Notes: a model not told the origin generated them from the letters alone. Numbered from the stretch's first letter, positions 8,468-17,848 are shown. The stretch: DNA of 64,000 nucleotides from Pseudomonadales bacterium (GCA_012103535.1 WLWQ01000001.1:1432280-1496279), one strand, 5' to 3'. A program made the numbers and translations.

Positions 8468-9286
8468 CTAGATTTCAGCTGTATCTAAGAGTTCGTACTC
8501 ATCTCCCAGATAGGATCTTATTATTCGCAAGAGGGTACCGTCATCTTTGAGAGACTGCATTTCAATGTTTAAACGATGAATCAGTTCGGGATCTGATTCT
8601 TTGTTCATGGCCAATCCCATTTCAGTGAACATGATGGTGTACACTTCTTCAACTTCCAGGCCTTCACTGTTCGCCATCCAGATGCCTTTAGCTTGCACGA
8701 CTGGCCATAGATCTATTCTTCCCCTTACCAGTTTACGCATATTCAATACATCGTTAGGCACGTAATCAATTCTAAGACCTTGACCCTCCAGGTGTTTAGC
8801 TATTGCGTCTTCGTAGTATCCGCCAATCCTGTACTGACTGGCCTGCGATAAATTGGATAGCGTAATGTTTGCGTCTGCTTTAGCCACGAATACCCAACTG
8901 GATTTTAGCAGAGGAGTAATCCAGCTAAATTGCTGTTCCCTCTCTTCCGTACGAACTGTCGTGAAAACTCCATGATTCGGCTGGGTTAGAGTGTTTTCGT
9001 ACGCTCGCGCCCAAGGTACCAGCTCCATCGTGTAATCAATCTCCGCACGGCTAAACAGTTCCTTCACAATCTCAGCCATGAAGCCGGTAATATTCTCAGC
9101 CGAATCGGCGGACGACGACCCATCTACGGTCATGCTGTATGGGGGAAAATCTTCGGTATAGAGACGAATAACATTGCTCTCAGATGAATCAGCAAATGCG
9201 CTGCACCCGACGAGTAGAACAATCATTGCGGTGAACGTTTTTACTAGTTCTGACCAAGATCGATAGCTGATATTCATATTGATCAC
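8468..9286 (-). CDS. Periplasmic solute-binding protein, family 3 type
   Basis: A 272-residue exported protein. After a signal peptide (core MIVLLVGCSAFA, about residues 17-31), the mature chain begins IRLYTEDFPPYSM, the classic start of the amino-acid-type (SBP_bac_3) fold. A second landmark is the GYYEDAIAKHLEGQG hinge region, and the C-terminal part is MGLAMNKESD followed by helices. No permease or ATPase gene is adjacent, so it may act as a ligand receptor rather than a transport subunit. A Cys at the end of the hydrophobic core (VGCSA) could be a lipobox. It is divergent from a hybrid kinase gene with a 21-bp palindrome between them, 35 bases before this start. The start could be the first or fourth codon. 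Confidence 0.82.
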   Translation of the reverse strand: MINMNISYRSWSELVKTFTAMIVLLVGCSAFADSSESNVIRLYTEDFPPYSMTVDGSSSADSAENITGFMAEIVKELFSRAEIDYTMELVPWARAYENTLTQPNHGVFTTVRTEEREQQFSWITPLLKSSWVFVAKADANITLSNLSQASQYRIGGYYEDAIAKHLEGQGLRIDYVPNDVLNMRKLVRGRIDLWPVVQAKGIWMANSEGLEVEEVYTIMFTEMGLAMNKESDPELIHRLNIEMQSLKDDGTLLRIIRSYLGDEYELLDTAEI

Positions 9287-9320
9287 TGTTTTAATAATAA
9301 TTTGTCATCTAAGGAGTGAT

Positions 9321-9341
9321 ATTCCGTCAATTTGGCGGAAT
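9321..9341. promoter_or_regulatory. 21-bp palindrome, operator candidate
   Basis: Ten-base arms (ATTCCGTCAA and TTGGCGGAAT) around a single T, with one mismatched pair. It lies 35 bases upstream of the solute-binding protein gene and about 150 bases upstream of the divergent kinase gene. The size and symmetry suit a dimeric repressor or activator. Confidence 0.5.
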
Positions 9342-9494
9342 TGGTTGGTTTCACGTTCTAATTTTAGCAGCAAGTCACAATATTGCCTTTTTAGACGTAA
9401 GCATCGCCTGGTTGCTTATACTATAGTTACTGTTAGTTTACTAAGTCTGTATTGTTGCCCTAACAAGCATCAAATGGAAAAGAAGCGTTAACTC

Positions 9495-11468
9495 ATGCCC
9501 CCAAGTATTAGTGATTTGTTCACTACACCAACTGCTGGCAATCCAGAATCTCCTCTCGCTTCGAAACTGCTTAAATCAGTCCTGTCGGTGTACTTATTAA
9601 TTGCGCTCGTTGTAACAATACTGCAATTAGCATTGGAATATAGAGAAGAACAGGACCGACTTTATGAAGAACTAAATCAAGTTGCCGAAGCCTTTCTTCC
9701 TGTACTCACTACCTCTCTTTGGAATCTTGATGGCGAACAACTCGAGCAGACGACCGATGGAATGTGGGTCAATAGCGCAATTGGGCGAGTAGAAATTACC
9801 GACGATTTGAATGAGCGACTAGTAAGTCGAAATCGCGAAACTCGATATCTTGGCTTTTCTAGTTCAACTTTACCGTGGTACGAATATAACTATGCAATTA
9901 ATTACTCTGATAATTTTCAATCCGACCAGAATATAGGTCGATTAGTGCTTGGCGGCAGTTCACTAGTGGTGTTTCAGCGTGCGACTAGCACATTCATTTA
10001 TACAATCATTAATGCCATTATCAAGACTCTCGTTCTTTGGTTGTTCTTCTACTATGCGCTAGTAAAGCTAGTATCCAAGCCGCTCCATAAACTAACTCAG
10101 TCTGTGCAGTTAATTAATCCAGATAGTCGTGTAGAAACAAATTCTGAAGCTCAAAATCTATCCGAGCTGCATACCGATGACGAGCTTGGCGACCTTGCCA
10201 AAAGTTTTACGGAGTTAGAAACCGCACTAGTACATAAAAATGTCGAAATTGAAGATAGGCAACAAAACCTCGAATACACGGTTGAAGAATTGAAGAAGGT
10301 TTCCAATGCAAAGAGTGTATTCCTTGCCCACATGAGCCATGAACTGCGCACACCCCTAAACGGCATTATGGGAATGATAGAGTTCCTTAATGATACAAAT
10401 CTAGACCAACAGCAAATCGCATACCTTTCCACGCTGTCCAAATCTGGAGACCAACTCCTATCAGTGATTAACAATGTGCTCGATTTTTCCAAAATCGAAT
10501 CCGGCAAACTTGAGCTGGAGCTGGAAGAATTCAATTTGCATTTAGTAGTTAAAGACTGTCTGGCTTCATTCAAGCTATTGGCAGAGAAAAAAGGACTGAA
10601 ATTAACCCTTGAGTACGGCGCCAATAAAGATCTTCGTGTATTAGGAGATTCCATCAAATTAGTACAAATACTAAATAATCTGGTTGGCAATGCCATTAAG
10701 TTTACTTCTGAAGGGACTGTTAAAGTTGGCATTCATATTGAGAATACTGGATTTGAATCACATTGTTTCTTTAGTGTGCAAGATACTGGAATAGGAATAA
10801 GTCCTGAGAAACAGTCTCAATTGTTCGAATCTTTCGCTCAGGGAGATAAATCCACCACGAGACGATTTGGAGGCACCGGCTTAGGGTTGGCTATCTCAAA
10901 GCAGCTTGTTGATTTTATGGGAGGCTCCATTAGCGTCGATACAGAAAGAGAAGTCGGTTCAACATTCGAATTCGATCTGAAATTCCAGAACTGCCAAAAC
11001 AAAGTAAAACAGAAACTGACAAAAGAAACTGACAACCAAAAAAACATTGCTCTTGAAGTAGAAAAGAATGAGAAAGAATATTCATCGCTGAAGGTATTAG
11101 TGGCAGAAGATAATCCAGTAAATCAAATGGTGATTGATGGCTTACTCAAGAAGCTCGGGATCAAAGCCGACCACAGCGTAGATGGAAAGAACGCGCTCAC
11201 AAAATGTACGGATGCAGGAGATCCTTATGATGTGGTTCTGATGGATATAGAAATGCCTGAAATGGACGGTTGGGAAGCAACTCGAGAAATCCGGAAAAAC
11301 AATATTTGCTCGGCCTCTGGTAAACCACTAAAAATTGTTGGACTCAGTGCTCATGCTCTTAACATCAAACCTGACCTGGCCCGCGAGCGAGGGATGGACG
11401 CCTATCTTTCTAAACCTATAAATCTGCAAGACCTGTCCAGCGTCTTGAGTGAAGTAAGCCGTAGCTAA
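9495..11468 (+). CDS. Hybrid sensor histidine kinase with periplasmic loop and HAMP
   Basis: A 657-residue inner-membrane hybrid kinase. TM1 is about 30-48, an extracytoplasmic domain covers 49-165, TM2 is about 166-191, and a HAMP-like segment (KPLHKL onward) leads through a coiled coil to HisKA (FLAHMSHELRTPLNG, His282). HATPase_c follows (NLVGNAIKF; DTGIGI; GTGLGLAI), then one canonical receiver with Asp584 in LMDIEMPEMDG and the Lys in LSKPI. The periplasmic loop is the sensor and could receive the solute-binding protein encoded divergently next door, though direct contact is inference. No response regulator with an output domain is near. The ATG has a purine-rich AAAAGAAG region upstream. 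Confidence 0.93.
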   Translation: MPPSISDLFTTPTAGNPESPLASKLLKSVLSVYLLIALVVTILQLALEYREEQDRLYEELNQVAEAFLPVLTTSLWNLDGEQLEQTTDGMWVNSAIGRVEITDDLNERLVSRNRETRYLGFSSSTLPWYEYNYAINYSDNFQSDQNIGRLVLGGSSLVVFQRATSTFIYTIINAIIKTLVLWLFFYYALVKLVSKPLHKLTQSVQLINPDSRVETNSEAQNLSELHTDDELGDLAKSFTELETALVHKNVEIEDRQQNLEYTVEELKKVSNAKSVFLAHMSHELRTPLNGIMGMIEFLNDTNLDQQQIAYLSTLSKSGDQLLSVINNVLDFSKIESGKLELELEEFNLHLVVKDCLASFKLLAEKKGLKLTLEYGANKDLRVLGDSIKLVQILNNLVGNAIKFTSEGTVKVGIHIENTGFESHCFFSVQDTGIGISPEKQSQLFESFAQGDKSTTRRFGGTGLGLAISKQLVDFMGGSISVDTEREVGSTFEFDLKFQNCQNKVKQKLTKETDNQKNIALEVEKNEKEYSSLKVLVAEDNPVNQMVIDGLLKKLGIKADHSVDGKNALTKCTDAGDPYDVVLMDIEMPEMDGWEATREIRKNNICSASGKPLKIVGLSAHALNIKPDLARERGMDAYLSKPINLQDLSSVLSEVSRS

Positions 11469-11474
11469 TCAATT

Positions 11475-12149
11475 TTACCGTTGCAAGCGAATCAATGCCT
11501 GCCGGGCATTTGTGTTACCGCGATTTGCTGATTCTCGATACCAATAAATTGCCTGTTCCAAATCACGGTTAACTCCCCGGCCCTGCTCATACATTTCACC
11601 AAGGCGCAATTGTGGAATAGCGTCACCTTTCTCCGCAGCAATTAACCACCAGTTTATAGCTTCCGCATCGCTTTGCACTACGCCAGTACCCGATGCATAG
11701 ACATTGCCGATATTGTGTTGTGCCAAGGTATTTTCTAATGCTGCCGCTTTCCGATACCAGGCAACGGCTGCAACCGGATCGAGAGGTTTACCGATCCCTT
11801 CTGCATAGGCTGTTCCCATTAGAAAGTTGGCTTCACCAACTCCTGCATTAGCTAAGCGTTCCACTTCATCGATAACAGTGTCAGCGATTTCAATAGCTCT
11901 GGGCTTATCCGCTGCGAACGTCATGCGACCAGTGGAATACACTCTTGCCATCCACATAACCGATAGCGCATCGCCATCGGCTGCTGCTCGCTCTAATAAG
12001 TTCCTAGCCTTGACATCATCGACTCTACCGGCTTCACCGGTATACCAACGAATAGCTTCTGTTAAATCAGGATCGGTAATTATTGCTACACAAGAAATTA
12101 AAGTGAGGATAAGAAGAAGTAACGGAAAGCGAATGTTACTTGCTTGCAA
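11475..12149 (-). CDS. Sel1-repeat lipoprotein
   Basis: A 224-residue probable lipoprotein: the leader ends in the lipobox LISC with the lipidated Cys at residue 20. The mature chain carries about four to five Sel1-like repeats of 36 residues, recognised by phrases such as AVAWYRKAAALENTLAQ, AINWWLIAAEKGDAIPQ, LGEMYEQGRGV and AIYWYRESANRGN. Sel1 repeats are alpha-solenoids that mediate protein-protein contacts, often in cell-envelope signalling. It is convergent with the upstream kinase gene, with only 6 bases between the stops. Partner unknown. Confidence 0.85.
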   Translation of the reverse strand: MQASNIRFPLLLLILTLISCVAIITDPDLTEAIRWYTGEAGRVDDVKARNLLERAAADGDALSVMWMARVYSTGRMTFAADKPRAIEIADTVIDEVERLANAGVGEANFLMGTAYAEGIGKPLDPVAAVAWYRKAAALENTLAQHNIGNVYASGTGVVQSDAEAINWWLIAAEKGDAIPQLRLGEMYEQGRGVNRDLEQAIYWYRESANRGNTNARQALIRLQR

Positions 12150-12184
12150 ATTTGAACGCTGAGGACTATTTCTAATATTTATAG

Positions 12185-13219
12185 CTAACGATCTCGAAAT
12201 AAATTTCTGACTCGATCTGTGTACTCTGTTTCATCTCTGTCTCGTGCCGCTCGCAACATATTGCCCATACCGTAGTTTCCTTCATGGCAGGCATACTCAT
12301 AGAGCTGAGCGTCAACCTTTGCCAGGGATACGATTGCAGTTAACTTTTCTGTAAAAGTGGAGGGATCATCAATACTGAATTCGTAATTGATTGTCTCTTG
12401 ACCTATTCGCGTAAATCGTTCGGTTAAAACTTTGTCTTTAGATGAACCGTATCCTTCAAAGCTTTGCGTCAAGCCATTAAAGTTTTTCGTGGTGACAACC
12501 AAGGTTTCACCATCCCAATATCCACGTGAATCACCGGACCACAGTTCGACTTTTTCATCCAACTCAGTACCGGAAACTAGTCTTACCATGCGTGCGTCAT
12601 GGACCATCTCGGCAAAAATTACCACGTGATCTCTGTTCTGAATAATCTGCACATTGTTGTTATAAACACTTGGCATTAACTGCGGCCCGTCATTGAAGCC
12701 AACGAGGCAACGCTCCGACAAGCCCCGATCTTCCGGTCCATCTCGTCCAATACCTCCAATTGCGAATCTGACTGGTCGTGTTCCAGGGGTATCTCTTTCT
12801 CCCCCAGGATGATGTTCGATCCCTGCGGTGAGCTCTGGCAGTCGACCATTAAGGGGATAAACTAAAAGTGATGTGCGCACAATTCCTTCAGTTCGCGCCC
12901 TCTCCATCCACATAGTGTCATTGTAAAAAGCTTCAATTCCAGTAGAGGTCCTGTTGGGTTCCCGTCTTCTGCCAATGGAGAAGCGCTCTTCGCGAGCCGC
13001 GGTCATTTCTTCTTCAGTAAGAAACTGTCGCTCACCGAATTCTTCTGGCCGCTGAATGGGAACATTAGACGCAAAATTCCATACCCCTTGTAGATCGGGG
13101 TGGCCCCATTGAGTTTTGGGAACATCATAGTTTTCCGCAGCCAGACCAGGAAGGGCTAGCAACATAGTAAGGCAGAGAACGAACACTGCCGAATGGGAGT
13201 CTTTTATGGGATTACCCAT
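12185..13219 (-). CDS. Exported protein of unknown function, WDG-TL-NF domain
   Basis: A roughly 345-residue exported protein. An ATG at 13219 and a TTG at 13231 are both open; I prefer the ATG, although neither has a strong ribosome site. The leader ends LPGLAAE. The mature protein begins with PDLQGVWNFASN and later has GYWDGETLVVTTKNF, both hallmarks of a large uncharacterised family of secreted proteins common in environmental bacteria. The C-terminal half resembles that of the DUF6152 protein at 31173-32195, with the same GxWDGxTL..T.NF motif and NY.F...DP spacing. A Gly-rich exported protein gene lies 74 bases upstream on the same strand. No catalytic residues can be assigned. Confidence 0.7.
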   Translation of the reverse strand: MGNPIKDSHSAVFVLCLTMLLALPGLAAENYDVPKTQWGHPDLQGVWNFASNVPIQRPEEFGERQFLTEEEMTAAREERFSIGRRREPNRTSTGIEAFYNDTMWMERARTEGIVRTSLLVYPLNGRLPELTAGIEHHPGGERDTPGTRPVRFAIGGIGRDGPEDRGLSERCLVGFNDGPQLMPSVYNNNVQIIQNRDHVVIFAEMVHDARMVRLVSGTELDEKVELWSGDSRGYWDGETLVVTTKNFNGLTQSFEGYGSSKDKVLTERFTRIGQETINYEFSIDDPSTFTEKLTAIVSLAKVDAQLYEYACHEGNYGMGNMLRAARDRDETEYTDRVRNLFRDR

Positions 13220-13293
13220 GGGATCGACCAAGCTGTTTTACTAAAAGCAGCTTAATCAATCCCGAGACGTGAATAAAGGGGAAACAAACTTCA

Positions 13294-14100
13294 TTAACCC
13301 GGGCCGGGCGCGCCTGCAGCACCTGCGCCCGCACCAGCAGCGGCGCCTCCTCCATTTCCGCCGCCAACATTTCCTGCCCCTGGTGCGCCAACACCACCGC
13401 CAAATCCTCCACCCTGGAAAGAATTGCGTCGAGTTGGGAGACCGCCACGTCGGTCTAAATAGCTCTCAATTTCAACAGAATTGTCTATTAGTCCCATGCG
13501 AACGGCAGTTATGTAATCGGCGTCATCGAGCTCTTCTTCGAACATTGCATTGAGTTCGGCTTGCAGTCTATTTCTATAAGCAAGCGCGCTGAATAATTCT
13601 TCATTCTGCGCGGCAATTGTCTCAATCTCTTCATTGAGCTGATCGTAAAGATCTCTTGACTGACGCATTGCCCTGCTTTCCGAACCTGTTTCTTCAACGA
13701 ATTTCGCTAAGAATGCAGGCGTGCATATTTGGAGTGGAGTCAAATCTTCATCTTCTGCTTTTCTCTCGCATTTCAAATCGAAATCATCAGTGCTGTTTGA
13801 CGTATTAAAAATTTCATAAGCGGCAAATTCCACTAATTCCATTTCATAAATAGTTGATCTCAAGGTTCTATCGCCGAGAATCAAGGCGCGATCCAGCTCA
13901 ACCTCATTGGAAGTACCTTCAAGTGCGGATTTTTGTATTGCTAATCTTTGGACGAAGGCATGAAATGATGGTGTTTCAGTCGAAGCGTTAACATTGTCGA
14001 CATTCCCTGCATTCTGCGAAGAAACGCTTAACGAAAACAACATGAAAAATGCAGCGTTAATCGCAATAGTACTACTCCTGAAAAACTTGGCGTGGCTCAT
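13294..14100 (-). CDS. Exported protein with Gly/Ala-rich tail
   Basis: About 268 residues from the ATG at 14100, chosen because GGAGG precedes it and a signal peptide follows (MSHAKFFRSSTIAINAAFF to SVSSQN). Upstream in-frame ATGs have no ribosome site. The middle of the protein is acidic and helical. The last 45 residues or so are almost only Gly, Ala, Pro, Asn and Val (GGGFGGGVGAPGAG and similar), a low-complexity, probably disordered tail. Coding GC rises sharply there. I recognise no domain. The helical body plus flexible tail suggests an envelope-associated structural or binding protein, but that is a guess. Confidence 0.65.
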   Translation of the reverse strand: MSHAKFFRSSTIAINAAFFMLFSLSVSSQNAGNVDNVNASTETPSFHAFVQRLAIQKSALEGTSNEVELDRALILGDRTLRSTIYEMELVEFAAYEIFNTSNSTDDFDLKCERKAEDEDLTPLQICTPAFLAKFVEETGSESRAMRQSRDLYDQLNEEIETIAAQNEELFSALAYRNRLQAELNAMFEEELDDADYITAVRMGLIDNSVEIESYLDRRGGLPTRRNSFQGGGFGGGVGAPGAGNVGGGNGGGAAAGAGAGAAGAPGPG

Positions 14101-14232
14101 GGCGAACCTCCATTTAGTTTTATTGGAGACCAATTGATATTGCATCAATCTAGCAAACCGGTAAAGCAGAATCGAAGAGGAAACTTGCTACGTCGATTCG
14201 AGCTGGCAATCCAGCATAAGATAATTATTCAA

Positions 14233-14856
14233 CTAAATACGAACAACTGTTTCAATCATCACAGGTTCTGAAATTTGCTGACCACGGGTGTATTCCAAAT
14301 AAGAATTCTGATCGGTGGCGGCATTATTAATTGCACTAACTACATCCATGCCCCGAACAACTCTGCCAAATGCTGCAAATCCTTGCATGTCTGCGTTTCG
14401 AGGCTGTCCGTAGTCCAATCCTGGTTGATCGCCGATGCAGATAAAAATCTCTGTACTGGCAGTGCCAACCTCTCCGCGAGACATTGATACGACACCATCC
14501 AGATGCAAAATCCCGGTCTGCTCTGTGGATTCATGGGCAATTGGTGGGAATGGTCCGTCTCCCTGGTTTGGCCCTCCTTGAATAACTTCTATCTTCGGAG
14601 AACCATTGTCATTGTCATAAGTTACCGTTCGATAAAAGCTGCTACCGTCGAAATGGCCACCTTCGACAAGCCTGAGAAAATTGCCAGCGGTTATCGGTGC
14701 CCTGTCTAAATAAAGTTCGATTTCTATTTCACCTTCGCTAGTAGTCATCAGCACATTAACCGTGTCTACCTGACTTAAAGCAAACGAAGAAACTAATCCT
14801 GTAAAGACTACAACGAATAGTTCGGAAATCGTTTTGAGTAAGAAGCGTCGATTCAT
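14233..14856 (-). CDS. Exported cyclophilin-type peptidyl-prolyl isomerase
   Basis: A 207-residue cyclophilin with an N-terminal signal (residues 1-29, ending FALSQ). Family landmarks are GEIEIELYLDRAPITAGNF, FDGSSFYRTV with the catalytic Arg, IQGGPNQGDG, HLDGVVSMSRG and FAAFGRVVRGMDVVSAI. It should catalyse cis-trans isomerisation of prolyl bonds in exported proteins in the periplasm. Its ATG begins one base after the stop of the upstream membrane protein gene, so the two are translationally coupled. The leader starts MNRRFLLKT, a twin-arginine pair, but without the full Tat consensus. Confidence 0.9.
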   Translation of the reverse strand: MNRRFLLKTISELFVVVFTGLVSSFALSQVDTVNVLMTTSEGEIEIELYLDRAPITAGNFLRLVEGGHFDGSSFYRTVTYDNDNGSPKIEVIQGGPNQGDGPFPPIAHESTEQTGILHLDGVVSMSRGEVGTASTEIFICIGDQPGLDYGQPRNADMQGFAAFGRVVRGMDVVSAINNAATDQNSYLEYTRGQQISEPVMIETVVRI

Positions 14857-14857
14857 C

Positions 14858-15286
14858 TTAGCGAGGATCTAAGCGCAAAAAATAACGTGGCGGAAAGCCC
14901 ATTTGTGCTCGAGCCCTGAAACTAAGAGCGTACTCTACCCTTAAGAGTTCATCTTCTTCACCTTCCAGGGGTACCGCCAGATAGGGCGCAAAGTTTTCTG
15001 CGCCAGGCATTTGCACTTCTATATTGGGATTATCAAGAGCCTGGCTATACCAGGCCCTGGGCCAATGATTGGCCGCAACATAATCATTGCCGTTCACTTT
15101 TCTAAGGCTCAGAACCCTTTCATGACGCTCATTAGCGTCATTGTAGGTGGCTATAACTATTGAGCTGCCACCCATGGGCTGATTGGTGCCCAGGCTGTAT
15201 TCGAATTCCACAACCCAGCCAACATAGGCAAGGAACAATACACTGAGGCCGATAAGGCCCCACTTGGTAGGTTTATTGAGTTTCAT
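14858..15286 (-). CDS. Membrane-anchored DUF385/nitroreductase-like protein
   Basis: A 142-residue protein with one N-terminal membrane helix (about 9-27). The rest has the pattern of the deazaflavin-dependent nitroreductase fold (DUF385): VLSLRKVNGNDYVAANHWP, then AWYSQALDNPNIEVQMPG. In Actinobacteria such proteins use F420, while in Gammaproteobacteria the cofactor is uncertain and could be a flavin, haem or none. The similarity is seen by eye and is moderate. It is the first gene of a two-gene operon with the cyclophilin, so it would face the same compartment if the anchor is N-in. Confidence 0.55.
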   Translation of the reverse strand: MKLNKPTKWGLIGLSVLFLAYVGWVVEFEYSLGTNQPMGGSSIVIATYNDANERHERVLSLRKVNGNDYVAANHWPRAWYSQALDNPNIEVQMPGAENFAPYLAVPLEGEEDELLRVEYALSFRARAQMGFPPRYFLRLDPR

Positions 15287-15370
15287 GAGCCCTATGATAA
15301 CTAAAAAAACGTCCCCGCAAAGCTCAACTTATAGATCCCGTCAATTTAACGATAAATAGCTTCTTTTCGT

Positions 15371-15397
15371 CTCTAGATTTCTCCGTTTTCTCTAGAG
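15371..15397. promoter_or_regulatory. Inverted repeat upstream of sensor kinase
   Basis: CTCTAGA and TCTAGAG arms with a 13-base spacer, about 64 bases before the kinase ATG. It could be an operator, but the arms are short and AT-rich chance matches are possible. Confidence 0.25.
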
Positions 15398-15460
15398 TTT
15401 TACAGCGGGATTTTGATCTGCCACCTATACTCATGGTGGATTGGATGACTTAGAACACCT

Positions 15461-17848
15461 ATGAGATCAGTAGTTACAGCAGTTTTGTTTCTTACGTTTA
15501 GCTCTGCAGCTATTTCGCAGGACGCGCCGCTAGACTTTCTCCAGCTGGATAGTAGCGATTCCATCGTCGATCCATTTCCCTACATCAGTTATCTGACGGA
15601 TGATTCCGGCACATACACCATCGATGAAATCAGTGGCGATTTGTTAGCGGATTTTAGCACTCCCTTTACCGAAACAAGTGCTTTTCAGATCGAATCATTG
15701 GATGAATATTATTGGTTGCGAATCCCGCTGGAGAACACCACATCCAACGAGATCTCTGTTGTTATAGAAACCAGCAACATTCTTCTGGAAGTGCTCTCGG
15801 TGTATAACCTGGTGAATGGTACCTGGGAAGCAAGCGTTGTAGGTAACAAACTGTCCTTTGATGAGAGAAAGTTAAACGTCTTCACACTCGCCATTCCTCT
15901 TACTCTACAACCAGGGCAACAAAATGTTTTTCTTCGAATCGAACCAGCCCTAACGGATATTGTGCCGCTAAAACTCTATTCTGGTGATTCGTTTCTTAAC
16001 ACCAATATTGAAAACAACAAAATTGCAGGAATATTTCTTGGTATTGCCATAGGCATTATGCTGTTTCACTTCTGCCTGTATATCCAAATTCGTGACCTTG
16101 CCTACCTGGCATTCTCACTCTCAATTTTATTCGGTATTGCGTTTCGATCTTATTACGATGGAACAGGCCAATGGTTAACTGGCGATTGGCTCGCCTGGAA
16201 CGGCATGGCATTTTATCTGTTCCTTGGGCTCTATATGGCGACTATTTTCTGGTTCCATTCCCTTTACTTAAAATTGAAATCCACTTCGCCGTTATTGCAT
16301 AAATTAAGTATGGGATGGGCGTGGGCCTACTTGCTCACCGTTACGGTGGTGTTCGCGCTAGGAATTGATTTTGGTAGGGCGTTTGAACTTTCATTGGTTA
16401 TAGCGCCGATGTTTTTACTTGGCTCTGCTCTCGTACGTGCATTGCAAGGTTATTGGCCAGCTCAAGTATACCTGGCCGCGCTTTGTCTCCCGCTTCTTTT
16501 AGGATTTGTATCCGCGCTACTTGGTTTTTTCGACATTTTGCCATCTACGAGCTTCGCAATCTCCGAGCAGATATCTATTGTCGGAGCTTTAATGTTCTTC
16601 TCTATAGGTCTCTCCCAGCGAATCAAAATTCTTGATAAAGAAGTAAGAGCCGCCGAAGAGCGCGCCAATAAGGCTGCTCTGGAAACGAAGATGAAGAGTG
16701 ACTTCCTGGCTAAAATGAGCCATGAAATTAGAACACCCATGAACGGTGTTATGGGAATGTCACAGTTATTAGCAGGTACAGACCTGGATGAATCGCAACG
16801 TCGATACAATGATGTTATACGATCTTCCAGTTCCACATTGTTGCAGGTAATAAATGACTTACTGGACTTTTCGAAAGTGGAAGCCGGCAAACTGGAAATA
16901 GAATCCATTGGATATGATATTCGAGAAATCGTCACAGAATTGTCAGAAATGTACCAAGCAAAGTCACAGGACACTGGTGTTGAATTCATCTGTGAAGTAG
17001 ATGATAAGGTTCCTACCTCCTTGCAAGGAGATCCTATTCGCCTGAAACAAGTGCTGATGAATCTGATAAACAATGCATTTAAATTTACCGGAAGCGGCAA
17101 AATATCTCTTACTGTCAACCGTGCACCAAATAGCACATTGCTAGTTGAAGTTAGGGATACGGGAATTGGCATTGAGCAAGAAAACTTGGACCATTTATTC
17201 CAACCGTTTAATCAAGCTTCCGCATCCACAACAAGAGAATACGGTGGCACAGGACTTGGCTTAAGTATTTGTAGTGAACTAACTGAACTAATGGGAGGGA
17301 AAATTTGGGCCCGCAGTAATGGCCACTCGGGAACAACCTTTTTTGTTCAGCTACCTTTAAGCGAAGAAGAAATACACAATTTTGGCACTGATGCTGATAA
17401 TGAGAAAATCAATATTTCCAAGGATCCTGAATCTAGCCCTTCTTCTAATCACGAAGAGGAGAAAAATCTCAATATACTTGTAGCAGAGGACAACCTCGTC
17501 AACCAGATGGTGATTAAGGGCATGTTACAAAAAATGGGCCATAGCGTCAGAATTGCCGACAATGGAGATCAGGCGCTTAAACTCGCCAAGGACAAGCACA
17601 CCAACTGGGATATGGTACTTATGGATTGCGAGATGCCTGTCTTGGATGGCTACTCTGCATCGCGAAGAATTCGAGATTTTGAAAAAACTGAAGACAAGAA
17701 AGAAGTGCCTATTCTTGCACTAACCGCTCACGCAATCGGCGACTCGGAACAGCGCTGCCTCGAATCTGGAATGCTGGCACACATTACCAAGCCGATTCAA
17801 TTTGAGGAACTCAAGCGGGCCATCCATCAGTTTTCTCGACCCGCTTAA
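15461..17848 (+). CDS. Hybrid sensor kinase with 7TMR-DISM input
   Basis: A 795-residue hybrid kinase. After a signal peptide (1-20) comes an extracytoplasmic beta-rich domain of the 7TMR-DISMED2 type (about 30-175; YYWLRIPLENTTSN and NVFLRIEP are characteristic). Seven membrane helices follow (about 187-385), then a coiled coil and HisKA (FLAKMSHEIRTPMNG, His421). HATPase_c has NLINNAFKF, DTGIGI and GTGLGLSI. One receiver follows, with Asp722 in LMDCEMPVLDG and the Lys in ITKPI. DISMED2 domains are thought to bind carbohydrates, so a sugar or polymer cue is plausible in this glycan-hydrolase-rich region. No partner regulator is adjacent. Confidence 0.93.
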   Translation: MRSVVTAVLFLTFSSAAISQDAPLDFLQLDSSDSIVDPFPYISYLTDDSGTYTIDEISGDLLADFSTPFTETSAFQIESLDEYYWLRIPLENTTSNEISVVIETSNILLEVLSVYNLVNGTWEASVVGNKLSFDERKLNVFTLAIPLTLQPGQQNVFLRIEPALTDIVPLKLYSGDSFLNTNIENNKIAGIFLGIAIGIMLFHFCLYIQIRDLAYLAFSLSILFGIAFRSYYDGTGQWLTGDWLAWNGMAFYLFLGLYMATIFWFHSLYLKLKSTSPLLHKLSMGWAWAYLLTVTVVFALGIDFGRAFELSLVIAPMFLLGSALVRALQGYWPAQVYLAALCLPLLLGFVSALLGFFDILPSTSFAISEQISIVGALMFFSIGLSQRIKILDKEVRAAEERANKAALETKMKSDFLAKMSHEIRTPMNGVMGMSQLLAGTDLDESQRRYNDVIRSSSSTLLQVINDLLDFSKVEAGKLEIESIGYDIREIVTELSEMYQAKSQDTGVEFICEVDDKVPTSLQGDPIRLKQVLMNLINNAFKFTGSGKISLTVNRAPNSTLLVEVRDTGIGIEQENLDHLFQPFNQASASTTREYGGTGLGLSICSELTELMGGKIWARSNGHSGTTFFVQLPLSEEEIHNFGTDADNEKINISKDPESSPSSNHEEEKNLNILVAEDNLVNQMVIKGMLQKMGHSVRIADNGDQALKLAKDKHTNWDMVLMDCEMPVLDGYSASRRIRDFEKTEDKKEVPILALTAHAIGDSEQRCLESGMLAHITKPIQFEELKRAIHQFSRPA

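Noticed and set aside
9279..9491. 70-codon plus-strand frame between the binding protein and kinase genes
   Set aside because: It has no ribosome site, a random-looking sequence, and covers the operator palindrome region.
10151..10732. 193-codon frame antisense to a kinase
   Set aside because: It mirrors the conserved HisKA/HATPase codons and is Ser/Leu-rich like most antisense frames.
16462..17172. 236-codon frame antisense to the 7TMR kinase
   Set aside because: Same reason: it lies opposite conserved kinase motifs and shows no family match.
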